Positions 20,863-31,579 of a stretch of DNA of 64,000 nt are shown here, one piece after another. How positions within the stretch are numbered: the stretch's first letter is position 1; each line of letters opens with the position of its first letter. The stretch lies in the NCBI GenBank assembly GCA_946406115.1, contig OX291557.1, positions 12,246,501-12,310,500 on the forward strand, given 5' to 3'. A model generated the notes under the pieces. That model did no database searches. It was not told the DNA's origin and saw nothing but the letters and a program-made list of their open reading frames with translations. Source of the stretch: Apoda limacodes (lineage: Eukaryota > Arthropoda > Insecta > Lepidoptera > Limacodidae). The position numbers and the translations under genes are program-made.

Positions 20863-21556
20863 AGTTCATATTTCTTATTGAAAACAAAACAATTATACTA
20901 AAATAAATAATAAATTGTGTTGATTAATTATTGAAAAAAGTTTGAATTAAATACTCTGCAGTGTTATTAATCTGGTTACTAGGGAACCGTACGTCTTTTT
21001 ACGCGTTATATGCTTATTGTCATAAAACGGTCAAATAGATAATAGGAATAAATAGGAAATAGGACACAAAGTTGTACGTCGCAGCGGTATATATACATAA
21101 TTTGACGCGCGCAGTAAATGTATCGATCCTCCTCATCATCTTTGATTTTGCACATCACTAGTTAATTGTCATAAGAGATTTTTAATCCTGCATAGTACTG
21201 CAGCAGCGCTCTGATTGGTCGAAACTACTTCGCTATTGATTAAAAATACACCAATGATATAACTTTCAGTGCTACACATGCCCCGCTGCCCCGTAAATTG
21301 GTTGGTGTGATTTTAAATATTTTCCGAATCATTAGCAGTCTTTGCAACTCTAATGTCTTACTTGCACGAGCCTTTTTCGGATTTGTAAGCCACCATTCTG
21401 AGCAAGGTATGAGGAGCGCACAGTTCTGCGCACATTGTGACGGGCATGAGACTTTGATTGCTGGTGGCGCAACTCCAGTAATACGACTTTATGTCTACTA
21501 CTAACCATTTTTGTACATGATGGTAGGATATCTACGAATCTTTTTTCTACTCAGCA
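20863..21556. other. AT-rich spacer
   Basis: No gene recognised; the 68-codon frame at 21298-21504 has no motif. Confidence 0.4.
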
Positions 21557-21926
21557 TTAACACCGCTCACTAAAATCATCATCCCAGTAAATAAAGTGTT
21601 CACAGTGGTCGATGATGGTACTTTCGCCTGCACTAGGCAATCTGGCAACAAAATTATTTAGGTGAGCTGATTCATTGTGGCGGTATACGTCAGGTATGTT
21701 TTTCAACCACTTTGGTAAAAAAATAGCTGTGGTTTTTGATGGATATGGCTTATCATGTAGGTAACAACAATACCTCAAATTCAACAGTTGGGAATGTTGA
21801 TATTCGTAAACGTTATTAATTAATAAAAAAATTTTTTCATTTTCCTTTTTCATTTTTTGACAACGTAGCGCGCAACGATTTTTCAACTTGGCGTCTGAAG
21901 CAGCTAAGATGATTATTGTACTTCAC
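21557..21926 (-). CDS. Hypothetical frame of about 120 codons, unrecognised
   Basis: From the ATG at 21886 this minus-strand frame has 109 codons; it stays open a further 13 codons upstream. It is long for this base composition, rich in charged and aromatic residues (LHDKPYPSKTTAIFLPKWLK, then HCEHFIYWDDDF near the end) and has no membrane segment. It could be an old exon or a transposase fragment. I see no catalytic motif and no neighbouring gene to support it. Confidence 0.2.
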
Positions 21927-22307
21927 TGTGCAATACTCATCAATGCCTCGCCTTTAATAACATCGGGCGTGTTTAGTCATAAGATTGTTTGTATGGTGGT
22001 TCTATTATGTACGTACGGAACCCACGGTCCGCCGTCCTTGACAGATTTTTCTATATGCTAAAGTAATTCTATCTGTCTATCTCTCTGTTACCACTTAATG
22101 CTTAAACCGATGTACCGATTAAGATGAAGTTTGGCATGGAGATAGTTTAAGTCTCGAGGAAGGATCCAGACGCCAAGTGTGAGTCGGTTTTTTTCTATAA
22201 TTAAGATGCCGTTGAAATCCTACACCAATAACTGAATTTAGGGCGGGCAAAAGCTTATAACCAATATCACCTTTTTAAATATACGGTATATATCATCACG
22301 GATAAAT
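21927..22307. other. Spacer with worn inverted copy of repeat B
   Basis: At about 22095-22255 the sequence carries CCGATTAAGATGAAGTTTGG, TTTAAGTCTCGAGGAAGGAT and AATTTAGGGCGGGC, the minus-strand version of repeat B seen at 27003-27215. Confidence 0.55.
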
Positions 22308-22680
22308 CACGGCAAATTAGCGGCAAATTCCCGAGTATTTGGTTTTCTCTAAATCCCATTCGTTTCGTTTGTGTTCTGCTCACTTTACGTAAAGTAAGCA
22401 GAAAACTCCGTAACTCAAAAAATATAAAAGCGGCAAATTTTATTTTTTACGGATAAGTCACGGCAAATTAGCGGCATATTCCTGTGTATTCGGTTTTCTC
22501 TAAATCTCATTTTTTTCGTTTGTGCTCTGCTAAATTAACGTAAAGTTAGCAGAAAAGTCTGTAAATCAAGAAATATAAAAGCGGCAAATTTTATATTTTC
22601 ACGGGTAAAGCACGGCAAATTACGCAACTTATTTCATTTCGATTTGCGATAGTTGTTCCGCTAACTTTACGTAAATGAAA
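22308..22680. repeat. About 151-bp tandem array with internal palindromes
   Basis: Units start at 22308, 22459 and 22611 with CACGGCAAATTAGCGGCA or a close variant. Each contains an inverted segment around TTTACGTAAA: 22375-22402 pairs TCTGCT..ACTTTACG with CGTAAAGT..AGCAGA almost perfectly, and 22526-22553 is a looser version. The third unit is cut short at a related TTTACGTAAA. It is non-coding. Confidence 0.85.
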
Positions 22681-22851
22681 AGTTTGGTGCACTATACCTG
22701 CTTGCACATGTGCACAACAAATAGTACAATATTGCAACCGCTTTTCTGACCCTTTGTATGGTCGCTAGTCGTGTAAGTTCACACCATTTTAATATGGCTA
22801 CTGTTTTAATTTTTTATCACTCGTTCAAAAAAAGTTTGTTGCGCTGTATAT
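22681..22851. other. Unassigned spacer
   Basis: No gene recognised. Confidence 0.4.
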
Positions 22852-23245
22852 GTTTTTTTTAAAGCGGCAATCAAGCTTAAGGTCCGCCTGATGGTAAGTG
22901 TCACCGCTTATATAGATGCTTGCATATCCTGGGGCATCACTGGAACATGGCTAACCCTTCAAATATCAATAACTCCTTCCTTCAAGAACCCCATACTGTA
23001 GTAGAAAAAACCTTGCCAGGGAAGTCATTCCACAACCTAAGCGTTCGCGGGAGGAAATTTCTCTAAAACCACACTTTAAGTGACCGACATTTTAGGATGA
23101 ATTCCCTGCCGATGGCGAGCGGTGCGGTGTCTCTCCTCAGACTTAAGGGTTCGATACGGCTTGTGCGTTGTGAGTGTGATTCTCACAGCCCGTCGTTGAA
23201 CCGAGTCAAAGCTGGTATTCGGCTGCACCCGCTCAGAGATGGAAG
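22852..23245 (-). mobile_element. 5'-truncated LINE 3' end (44.7-kb family)
   Basis: Matches the 3' untranslated end and last codons of the LINE at 44701-48380. Shared blocks include GGTCCGCCTGATGGTAAG (one change), AAGCGTTCGCGGGAGGAA, GAATTCCCTGCCGATGGCGA and CACAGCCCGTCGTTGAACCG. About 80 bp are missing after GCGAGCGGTGCG. The T-run at 22852-22860 is the remnant of its A tail. The copy is diverged and has no open frame. Confidence 0.85.
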
Positions 23246-23510
23246 CGATGGAATTTTGTACAAGCCTTGTCTTTAGTGTTGCCAGATTCAGGTTTTTAAA
23301 ATCCGTAGGGCAAGACTGAAAATTCCGTAGAATACCGTAAATTACCTGCTCAATTTGTGTTACCTACATGAAATACGGCTATTGGTAACCTTTAAAAACT
23401 CATGTTGGAACCACTTGGTTGGGTAATCTGGGTTTTGTTCTAATAGCGGGCAGTTAAAGAAAGCTAAACGTTTTTATACAATGCTATAAAGTATCCAACT
23501 CAAAGAGCTT
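23246..23510. other. Unassigned spacer
   Basis: Contains TGTTGCCAGATTC near 23280, similar to hAT MITE ends, but no partner was found. No gene. Confidence 0.4.
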
Positions 23511-23655
23511 ATTGGGAACCGTCTCGTGTATCTCGACTCGGTTTTCGAGACAAAAAAGTATGCAAGTACATTCGCGGGTTTCGAGAGGTAAGACCTATTT
23601 GCATTCACTTTTCTCGTAAATTCCAGAGTTTGGCTTTCTCATAACTGTTCATAAT
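23511..23655. mobile_element. MITE, relative of the 7.3-kb copy
   Basis: Begins ATTGGGAACCGTCTCG and ends CTCATAACTGTTCATAAT, inverted relative to each other, with the same length (about 145 bp) and the same layout as 7279-7426. It is more diverged. Confidence 0.6.
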
Positions 23656-24865
23656 AATCAACCTGGTTCGATTATCTCATTTTTTTTTAATTTTGTATGT
23701 ATTATGGAATAGCAAATAAATTTTGATTGAAAAGGAAAACGGCCGGACAGCGGAGTCTTAGTAATAAGGTCCCGTTTTTTTACCCTTTGGGTACGGAACC
23801 CTTGGGCAAGTCAAACAAACGGATTATAAATATAACCACGTTCAAAATATGCTGCAAAAACTTTATAAAACAAGTTCTTCAACTTATGAAAAGAAATAAC
23901 AGGACCTTAAAAACTTTTTAACAGCAGGATTATTGAACTGCCTTTTATGGTAAGATTACCATCCTGAAGGTATTTTATCTAATTTCAGTTAATTTTACTA
24001 TTAAGTACGACCATGATGCTTAAATAGAATAAATACATAAAAATTGATTTGTTGCTTTAAAAAAGATGACCCTCCGAGTTGGAGTGAAGTCCAGGGTGAG
24101 TTGGTGTGCTTTATAGATTTCAGAAACTTACATGTTTAGGTGTAGGCTAGCTAGATGCTACCAATTTTATTTTTGCTTCTACTCTGGTATGGAAGCTTGG
24201 GATATTAAACAAATACACGATAGACAACCTCGTTGCATTCTGAATGTGGCATTACCACAGGATATTAAATTTTTAAGAAACGGAAAAAACCATGAAAAGA
24301 CAGAATGCGGAAAAGACAGAAAATTCCTAACATGACAAACAAGTAAAACTATGGGCCACTTTTACAGAAACACTAAATCTGCTTTGTTACAATTAATAAT
24401 AGAGAGCAAGGTAGAAGGAAAGAGTGATCATAAATATATGGAATGCTAAGCAAAGTGCTATCACTGATGTACTTGTACTTAACAAAGTAATTACTACTTA
24501 ATATTATAATTACGATAACCTATTACTAGTTTTTTTTCTTATTTGAACTTTAGAATCACAGATTAAGTATGTTAATCCTTTGATAGAAATTTCCAAAAAA
24601 TGTGTGACATACGTTACAGTATATTCTACATTTTCAGTAACGTTATCATTGTTTATAATTTCTGTTTTATTTTCAAATATTATTGACTTAACAGGCATTT
24701 TTTGTGAAACAACTAACGTAAGTGCCACGCTATTTTTGAAACTATAGATGCAGGCTATACATATATGGCCTTTCAGGACTAATGGATTTGAAATACTAAG
24801 TAACTTTGCTAAAGACAAAATACAATAGGATAAGTGCATTAAAACGAACATCACTTTCTAATTTT
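23656..24865. other. AT-rich spacer; possible decayed retroelement frames
   Basis: No gene recognised. The 67-codon plus-strand frame at 24132-24335 (SGMEAWDIKQIHDRQPRC region) faintly recalls the end of a LINE polymerase but is too worn to call. The 114-codon minus-strand frame at 24510-24854 has no motif. Confidence 0.3.
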
Positions 24866-25201
24866 AACCGACTTCAAAAAAGGTGGAGGATCTCAATTCG
24901 TTGGAGACTTTTTTTTTATGTATGTTACCCTATTTCGCGAAGACGCCTGGACCGATTTGAGAAATTCTTTTTTTATTTAAAAGGTTATACTTTCCAGGTG
25001 GTCCCACATTATTATAGTGAATTTATAACTAAAACTTTTGGAGAAAGAAAATTATTAATGTTAAGTTGGAACTGGTGCAACGCCTTTTATGTTGATGATT
25101 GTATAAAACTTTGTTACGAGTATGGATGTTTTTAGTGTGATCTGATTTTTGGAAATTAGTAATTATTTTTACCTTTTTAGTACATCTTTTTGAAGCCGGT
25201 T
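24866..25201. mobile_element. MITE with AACCGACTTCAAAAA termini
   Basis: The left end AACCGACTTCAAAAA (24866-24880) and the right end TTTTTGAAGCCGGTT (25187-25201) are inverted repeats with one mismatch, bounding 336 bp. The body has AGGTGGAGGATCTCAATTCG and TCCAGGTGGTCCCA, features I recall in a widespread lepidopteran element. The 109-codon frame inside lacks transposase motifs. Confidence 0.7.
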
Positions 25202-25822
25202 GTTTTTTTTTGTATTTTGCCTCTACTGTAAAGTTGACATTTGGTGGTTACATTAATTCATATTAGAGGTGACGATAATATAATGAACATAAATAATACA
25301 GTATACAATTGAAAATTAACATTTATATTGAAAGTACGCGCAACTTCACTGCCCTCTTAAGTTCTAGAGCTTGCTAAATGCAGTGCCAACAAGGTTGATG
25401 TCCGATTAGGAAAGAAAGGAGTTAACTATGAGCTCCAGGGAGACAAACACGTCTGATAAGTAGTGTAGGTACTAAGTGAGTAGTGACATCGGACAGTGCT
25501 GGCTGGTGGCTGCAGGCGGGTGGCTACAGGCGGGTGGCGGGTCAGTGCACCGAGGCTGCTGCTGCATCAGACAACGAGCATGTGGCCGCTGCCCTCCCCC
25601 GCCTCCCCAACTGGAGCCTTGCTTGTTCTGTACTTGCGACACGGTACAAACCGTAAGCGATTAGCGGTAGCAATTACTTGGTGTTTAATTTAGATCAATA
25701 ATAATAATATTATGTTGTCACATATCGGGTGCTTGCGTAATATATGGAATGTTTGGTACAGATTATCTACTAAGTGTATCAATACATATATAAAAAATTT
25801 ATTATGTAAAAAAGAACAAACT
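25202..25822 (+). other. Spacer with GC-rich exon-like island at 25486-25655
   Basis: A GC-rich island ends in a good donor-like sequence (ACAAACC|GTAAGC at 25650/25651). It is open in more than one plus-strand frame; one contains a cysteine-rich run (PCLFCTCDT), another an ATG-led hydrophobic run. A local repeat CAGGCGGGTGGC occurs twice near 25515. No acceptor, family or conserved frame can be fixed, so a host exon is only possible. Confidence 0.25.
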
Positions 25823-26240
25823 TTAACATAACGAACTTAAAAAACAATCAAATAAACCTGGTCCGCGTGGCATAGTGGCAAGAATACAGGCTGCGTTTCC
25901 TCTTTGGACGGCTAAGCTTATCTTTTGAGCGAAATAGCAGCCCGCATTCTTGTCACCGCTGATTCCGACTAGTCGAGGTAATATTGACTTTAAGAAAGTT
26001 TTTATACTTGAACCCCATGGACCCAGAGTCTCAACTGAAAACGGCACAAACTCATAGTTTCCTAGTAATGAGTTATATATGCGCCGTTTGCGAGACTCTG
26101 CAATTTGGGCTGCCCCTCCAGCTTTAGGTTTGGTCCTAGGGATATCGAAGCCAGGATATCGAAGCAAGTTGCGTCCCACATTGAGGCCCGCCACTTTCCC
26201 CAGGGAAACAACGACGCACCATCCGACCGTACGACTTATG
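25823..26240 (-). pseudogene. Conserved retroelement C-terminal tail, copy 2
   Basis: The frame from the ATG at 26194 has 123 codons: AESRKRRIYNSLL, then FVPFSVETLGPWGSSIKTFL and GCYFAQKISLAVQRGNAACI, ending in a stop. It is longer upstream than the copy at 20640-20862 and shares the ETLGPWG...FAQKISLA.QRGNAA core, so it is the same family on the opposite strand. The reverse-transcriptase domain that should precede it is not recognisable upstream (26240-26600). It is a truncated remnant of uncertain clade. Confidence 0.6.
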
Positions 26241-27002
26241 CCATGAGGCTCTAAAATAGAAGGTATTATTGATAGTGGAAAGTGACCTCTTGATTATATC
26301 GTTAATTGAACCATGCCTGGAGAACCTACCCGTGCTTTTGATACAGTAAAGTCCATGAAGTCATCATAATCCATGATACAGATTGAGTTATTAATGTAGT
26401 AAGAGATTGAAACGTTTTTGTACATTTTAAGTTCATACAAATGAGGTATATTTGAGAAATCGCTACCAGCCTTTATAACTGTTGGGATAAGTACATCTTG
26501 GGCACGAGCGATTTGGGCCATAGTCCACGACGCAGACGCCAAGACTACTAGTCAAAAATAAAAGTAGGAGTGCAGCTGTAAATACGACTAATTGATGTTA
26601 AAAATCACATATAAATTCTCTTAGAATACATAACCAGAACCAATAAAATGGTTTTTATTATTTTATTTTATCAATGTCTTATCATCGCTGTCGCCTACCA
26701 CTTGCACGCAACCGGTTGGTGCAACCAACTTGTACTCTCGCACCGGTTACTTTAAATTTTCATTAGCACTACCCCCTTCTCTTGTCCGTTTCCCCGCACT
26801 CACCCCGTCTCGACGTCTGCAATTACATTTTGCAATTTACAAAATTGTCTTTTTATTTACGACTGACTACTTGCTTACGCGCACACTACGTTGCCATAAA
26901 GCGAACACCTTCGATAAGAACAGTCAGGAAAATGTAAAACTTTAATGAGTTGAGTTCAATAGGTACCTACCTGAATACTAAATTTCCAAGCTTCTGATTT
27001 AC
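26241..27002. other. Unassigned; may include the worn upstream part of the retroelement
   Basis: The 82-codon minus-strand frame at 26294-26542 lies upstream of the retroelement tail in the same direction but carries no polymerase motif. The rest is AT-rich. Confidence 0.35.
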
Positions 27003-27215
27003 AATAAGAATATTATTAACTAGCTTTACCCTGCGATTTCACCTGTCCTAAATTTGGTTATCGGTGTAAGATTTCAACGGCAACTCCTTAAAAAAACTCC
27101 TTCCTCGAGACTCAAACTATCTCCATGCCAAATTTCATCTTATTCGGTTCATCGGTTTAAGCATGTACAGACTGACAGACAGAGTTACTTTCGTATTTAT
27201 AAAATTAGTATGGAC
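27003..27215 (+). repeat. Dispersed repeat B, fullest unit
   Basis: Begins near TTAACTAGCTTTACCCTGCG, runs through CCTAAATTTGGTTATCGGTG, GACTCAAACTATCTCCATGC and CTGACAGACAGAGTTACTTT, and ends in a TTTATAAAATTAGTATGGA-type sequence. It is non-coding and shared with 13505-13860, 18600-18920, 22095-22255 (inverted) and 63880-64000 (inverted). Confidence 0.7.
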
Positions 27216-27344
27216 TGGTTGTGCTATCCACGCTATCTAACTTTTTCAGGCATATTATATGGTATGGGTATCCCCGGCGAACGATGTTTCTTCTTTGTGG
27301 AAACGACTAGCGGGCCACCAATAGGTTAGTTAGTTAGTTAGTTG

Positions 27345-28245
27345 GACTTATGTTTTCCGCACTTAGCCTCATGAATGGGCCATAGTACGTAGGTAACCAA
27401 TACATGTCGTTGGTTACTCATATCATCCCAGCTCCATCCTAAAATTAAGGAGGCATCTGATGTTATTCAGCGCCTCTCTCATGGTTTCTGGATACTTAAG
27501 GAGCATCGTCCGTTGGTCACTCACGCCTTTGCAATGAAGAACCACGTGAGACGGTGTCTCCTCGGCTTCCATACAGCCCCTGCACAGAGGACTGTCGGTA
27601 ACGCCGATATTGAAAAAGTGTTTGTTTAGCGGACAGTGACCTGTTATTATGCCAACTATGTAGCGTAGGTTTGTGCGACAGATTTGCGTCCAAGGATCTA
27701 AGAACATTCTTGGTTTGTCTGCAGTCCGTTTGTTCTGCCCACTGTTTGTTGTGTAGTTGTAAGCTTCTGTCACGTAATCACGTTTTGAGTTGGGTGAATG
27801 GTATCGGTACAATTGGTTCGGGTCCTATTATTTTAAGTGCCCGATTCTCTCTTTGCCAACTGATCTGCCGCATCATTGCCTAGAGACCCACTATGACCAC
27901 GTATCCATTATTAAAGAGTAACCCGGTTCTTCAATGCATTTTTTGCAGTTCACAGTGACAGTTAGTCCACTGTTGATGCGGTTGTTGTTGAGAGCTTGTA
28001 GCACAGCGGCACTGTCGGAGATGATGCGTATCGATGCAACGCTTATGTCTCTAGACAGGACCGCTGTTGCAGCTTGGGTAATCCCAACACATTCTGGTTG
28101 GATGATGGTGTTGAGTGCATCCAAGCTCGTTGATATGTTGATGTTCAGGTCATGGGAGAATACCCCTGCGCCCGTTCCTGATTCTGTTTTGGAGCCATCG
28201 GTGTAGATCCTAACTTCATGGATGCCAGAGCTATCTTTTTCTTTC
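27345..28245 (-). pseudogene. LINE 3' part: RNase H and zinc-knuckle tail
   Basis: The minus strand reads a type I RNase H domain: IYTDGSKTESGTGAG (catalytic Asp), an ECVGI segment (catalytic Glu), SDSAAVLQAL (catalytic Asp), then, after frame shifts near 27890, SLGNDAADQLAKRE (fourth acidic residue). The terminal segment LRYIVGIITGHCPLNKHFF ... SPLCRGCMEAEETPSHVVLH carries the H/C zinc-binding residues. This order (RNase H, then a GHC...C..C...H tail) is found in I/R1/jockey-type LINEs. Several stops and shifts disable it, and the reverse transcriptase is absent. The same family recurs on the plus strand at 52739-53110 and 55745-56190; the 3' flank with (GTTA)n matches there too. Confidence 0.8.
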
Positions 28246-29459
28246 TTATGAAGCCGGATACGGTATCTTTTGTTGAAGACAAAGGTTCAGGATGATGCCA
28301 CATGTCGCCAATAGGTTATCAAAGAGTTGTACTAATTTAGAAACCTTCCACGGCTCATGCATAACAACTTACGTAAATTTTATTATAATCGGATGAATGA
28401 TTCGCTCTTAGTGCGCGAGTCTGACTAGCATTTGGCTAGTTTTTTTCTTACAAACCTTGTCCTGACAATTACGAAAACAAAAAAATCAAAAATCAGCAAA
28501 ATCGGTCGGGCAATTGACTTTTACGGTTCCATACTCAAATTGCAAAAATAGAACCCTTATAAAACCTCCCTTATGTGGGAAGGTCCCTGACGAGCCTGAC
28601 CGCACGGAGTAAAGTCGAGAAAAAGTACAACAATGTAAGAAATAAAATGGGAACTTAAGAGTCCGTATATGTCAAATTGATTATGCTTGTCGATGTAGGT
28701 TTCAGTTTGAAGGTATTTTATTTATATAAATTTAATTTTTTAAAACAGGAAACTTGAATGCTTAGTGCAATCGTTAATGCATTAAGATTGTTTTATTGGC
28801 TCGAACGTCGAATCACGTTTTTTGACATTTTACTCGATACCTACATTTATTTTTCGAAAAAACACATTTTTTGTTGATTCTTTTAAACGAAAGGCTAAGT
28901 TGCGATTATGTTAAATATTTTCGATAGGCGATAACAATAGTTTAATTTTTTCTGATAACTATCGTAAATTATAAACGACGTTTTATTGATTTTGCGCAAG
29001 ATTTACGCGTTGGCTGTCGCCGTCACACTAGGCAGTAATTATATAATTATTAGCGCTCTGCTTACGTCTCTGTATAGGCGCACTCTTAAGAACCCTACCA
29101 AATGCCCTCAACATAGTAATGGAGAGAGAATAATGCTTCAGTCATCGGGCGTTGCCCTGAAACTGATTCCCACAGCAAGAGATCTGTCTGAAGAAAACAC
29201 GCGACCGGTCAACTCGACATTCTAAGGCGCTGTCCTAATACAACGCGACTACGCGACCAGCGTAAGTTCGCGCGACTCTTGGTCGTGCGACCGCAAAATC
29301 AAACATACTAGATGTGAAGGAGTGTCCTAACTGACGTTCACGTGAACGTTTGGTCGCGCGATTGGTTGCAAGCGGTAAATGACAAAGCGGCCGGTATATC
29401 AAAGGTTTTACGCGCCCCTCTTCTCTCATTTGTGATGTGATTAATAGCTTATTAATTTT
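28246..29459. other. AT-rich spacer with CpG-bearing patch
   Basis: No gene recognised. The patch at 28980-29420 has CGCGACC/GGTCGCGCG motifs in both orientations (29248-29355), suggesting a worn inverted-repeat element. The 79-codon frame at 28986-29225 is unrecognised. Confidence 0.4.
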
Positions 29460-29700
29460 TATTCTGCGAAATCTTTATATATATATAATTCATCTGTACG
29501 TGTGTTTGTCACTGTACTTCTCTTAAACGGCTGAACCGATTTGAATGGTTTTTTTGTATGCGTTTGGGTGGCGCCCTGGATGGTTTCTAAACCATTTGTG
29601 AATCTATTCACAAATCGGCCCGGCAGATGGCGCTGTAGTCGGTCTCATGGAGGACAACGTCTGCCCGGTCAGATAGTATAATATAGAATTTATAATTGAA
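29460..29700 (+). repeat. Dispersed repeat (TCATCTGTACGTGTGTTTGT type)
   Basis: Starts with TATATATAATTCATCTGTAC, continues through TTAAACGGCTGAACCGATTT and a hairpin at about 29588-29618 (TAAACCATTTGTGAAT/ATTCACAAAT), and ends in a GGCAGATGGCGCTGTAGTCG segment. I recall very similar sequences dispersed across Lepidoptera, possibly non-autonomous Helitrons, but its ends are not provable here. Confidence 0.5.
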
Positions 29701-31377
29701 GGGCATTCACGGTTAACTCTCTGGGATAAACATAAAGATGACTACAAAAAATCGTCTCAAGAGTAACAAAGAGTGAACAATTGTTTATTACCAATTTTTA
29801 CTAAATTTATTAGCTTTCAATAAGATTTTCACATAGCGGCAATTCCAACGTCATTTTTTAAATTTAAAATATACATCTCAAAAATGATCTTGTAATTAGG
29901 TAGGTTCCTACTTAGGAAAAACTTTCTAAAGTGATTTATAATCATTTAAGGGTTGTGGTCCAGTTACATTTGCACGAACATGATATGCGAAGATAAGCAA
30001 GCAAGATGGGTAACCGCTTTGAGATATATTTATCTGAGCTCCTCCGTGCTTCGTAAAGCACGTTAAACCGGTAGTCCTGGCTGTTGTCATATGACAGCTG
30101 AGTGACCACTAGCTTGAAAACGTCAGCTAACCCGCACTTGGCCAGCGCGGTGGACTATGGCCTTAATCCAAGAAGAGGCATAATGACCAAGCACGTCCAG
30201 GACAACCGATTTGTTAACAGAGGCATCCAAAAATGTCGTAGATACCTAACGCAATTATAACTGCAAGGTCTCAGCTAACATTTATTTAATAAACATATTT
30301 TTGTTTACGCGTTCTATTAGGACAAGCAGTCGCGGCGTATTGCGGTGCGCATTCGGAACGTCGCGTCGTAAACGCATCAGGAGGCCTACAACTGATATCA
30401 GTTTCAATCATAAAATCCTACGGCGATCGAGAAATCTACTAAATTGATACTCTTGAACGTTGTTGTAGCGCCCAATCGAGAACGGAATTTGGTGGCCAAT
30501 TTCGGAACTAAAATCCTATTGAGTATGACAAACACAGCCGCGCTTTTACCCACTCAGCTGCGGCGTTCGTTCCATTAGTTTGCGAAGAATTGGTGGTTTT
30601 GAGATTTTGTTAAAGATGACTCATTTGTTTGGTATAACTTTAAAACTTCTCTAATATAGTTCATAAACTTATATTTACTGCCTATTTTACACAGCTAACA
30701 GCTTCATTTAAGTAATTTTCAGTGGAATTTTTACGTAATTTTTGCTTCTCCAAGTACATTTTGTAAGTTGGTCTACTATTTCTCGTTAATTAGTAAAACC
30801 TACCAGTAGATAGTTTTTATTTTAACATCGCTATATGAACTAAAAACTGCCGTGATTCTTTTTACATTTACAAAAACAACCATTTAGTTGGCAGGGCAGT
30901 ATTAAGTCTCCCTCACACTTGACTCTAACAAAAAATTAGCAATTTAAAAATGATTTACCCTTTCCCTATCCTTGAATTGAAAAATGATTTTTCCACACCC
31001 ACAATTTAGCTAATAGGCTGTGAAAGTTAAACAGAATTTATGTTTTTTATGCAATGGTCTCAAATAATATTACGAGGTAATAAAACATTTCTCTGCATCT
31101 ATATTATTCGGCTTTAGGCAACGTTTACAAAATTTCGTTTCTAGGTATAAAGTACGGTAGCTATTTTTAGCCTAAAGGAATATCCTCCTACAATTACCTT
31201 CTGACTCTAAATTGGGTTTAGGATTAAGAGTAAATCGGGACACCTGGCAAGCAACGCTAGTAACTATCAAAGTTTTCGTTCCTGAATATGATATACAACT
31301 GCTGCACGATGCACGTATGCAGCTGTCTGTAATTGGAACTGTTATGTTGTAATATTAATATGCAGAACAATAACATC
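29701..31377. other. Spacer with dispersed-repeat fragments
   Basis: No gene recognised. 30075-30200 holds CAGCTAACCCGCACTTGGCC and GCGGTGGACTATGGCC, a common lepidopteran dispersed fragment. 30325-30385 is an inverted piece of repeat D joined to GGCCTACAACTGATATCAGT, which recurs at 35181. Confidence 0.5.
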
Positions 31378-31534
31378 GTTTCATCCCAGCGTCAGTTTGT
31401 TTTGTTTGTCAGGAGATAAGCGGTCTGGGCGATGCGGGCCGGGCTGACTGGCTTGCTCCAGCCGTTGGCTTACCCGTACGAGGTCGATGCTCTGGACGCA
31501 CCAACAAACAGATAAGAAAAGCCTGATTGTTTAC

Positions 31535-31579
31535 GCTCCCAACTGCTCTGCCCACACTTCAAATGCCATCGGAGGCTGC
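31535..31579 (-). CDS. Possible 45-nt host exon
   Basis: On the minus strand a T-rich acceptor (TATATTTTTTAAG) precedes a 45-nt block ending at a GTAAAC donor-like site. One frame reads QPPMAFEVWAEQLGA. The block lies beside a GC-rich stretch (31420-31500). The peptide faintly recalls the start of the mature calcium-channel alpha-2/delta ectodomain (a W-A-x-x-L-G segment), but this is only a memory of pattern. A chance exon-like string is the main alternative. Confidence 0.2.

Noticed and set aside
25486..25655. Cysteine-rich frame suggestive of a von Willebrand factor C or similar domain
   Set aside because: Too short, with no acceptor and competing frames of equal length; kept only as an exon-like island.
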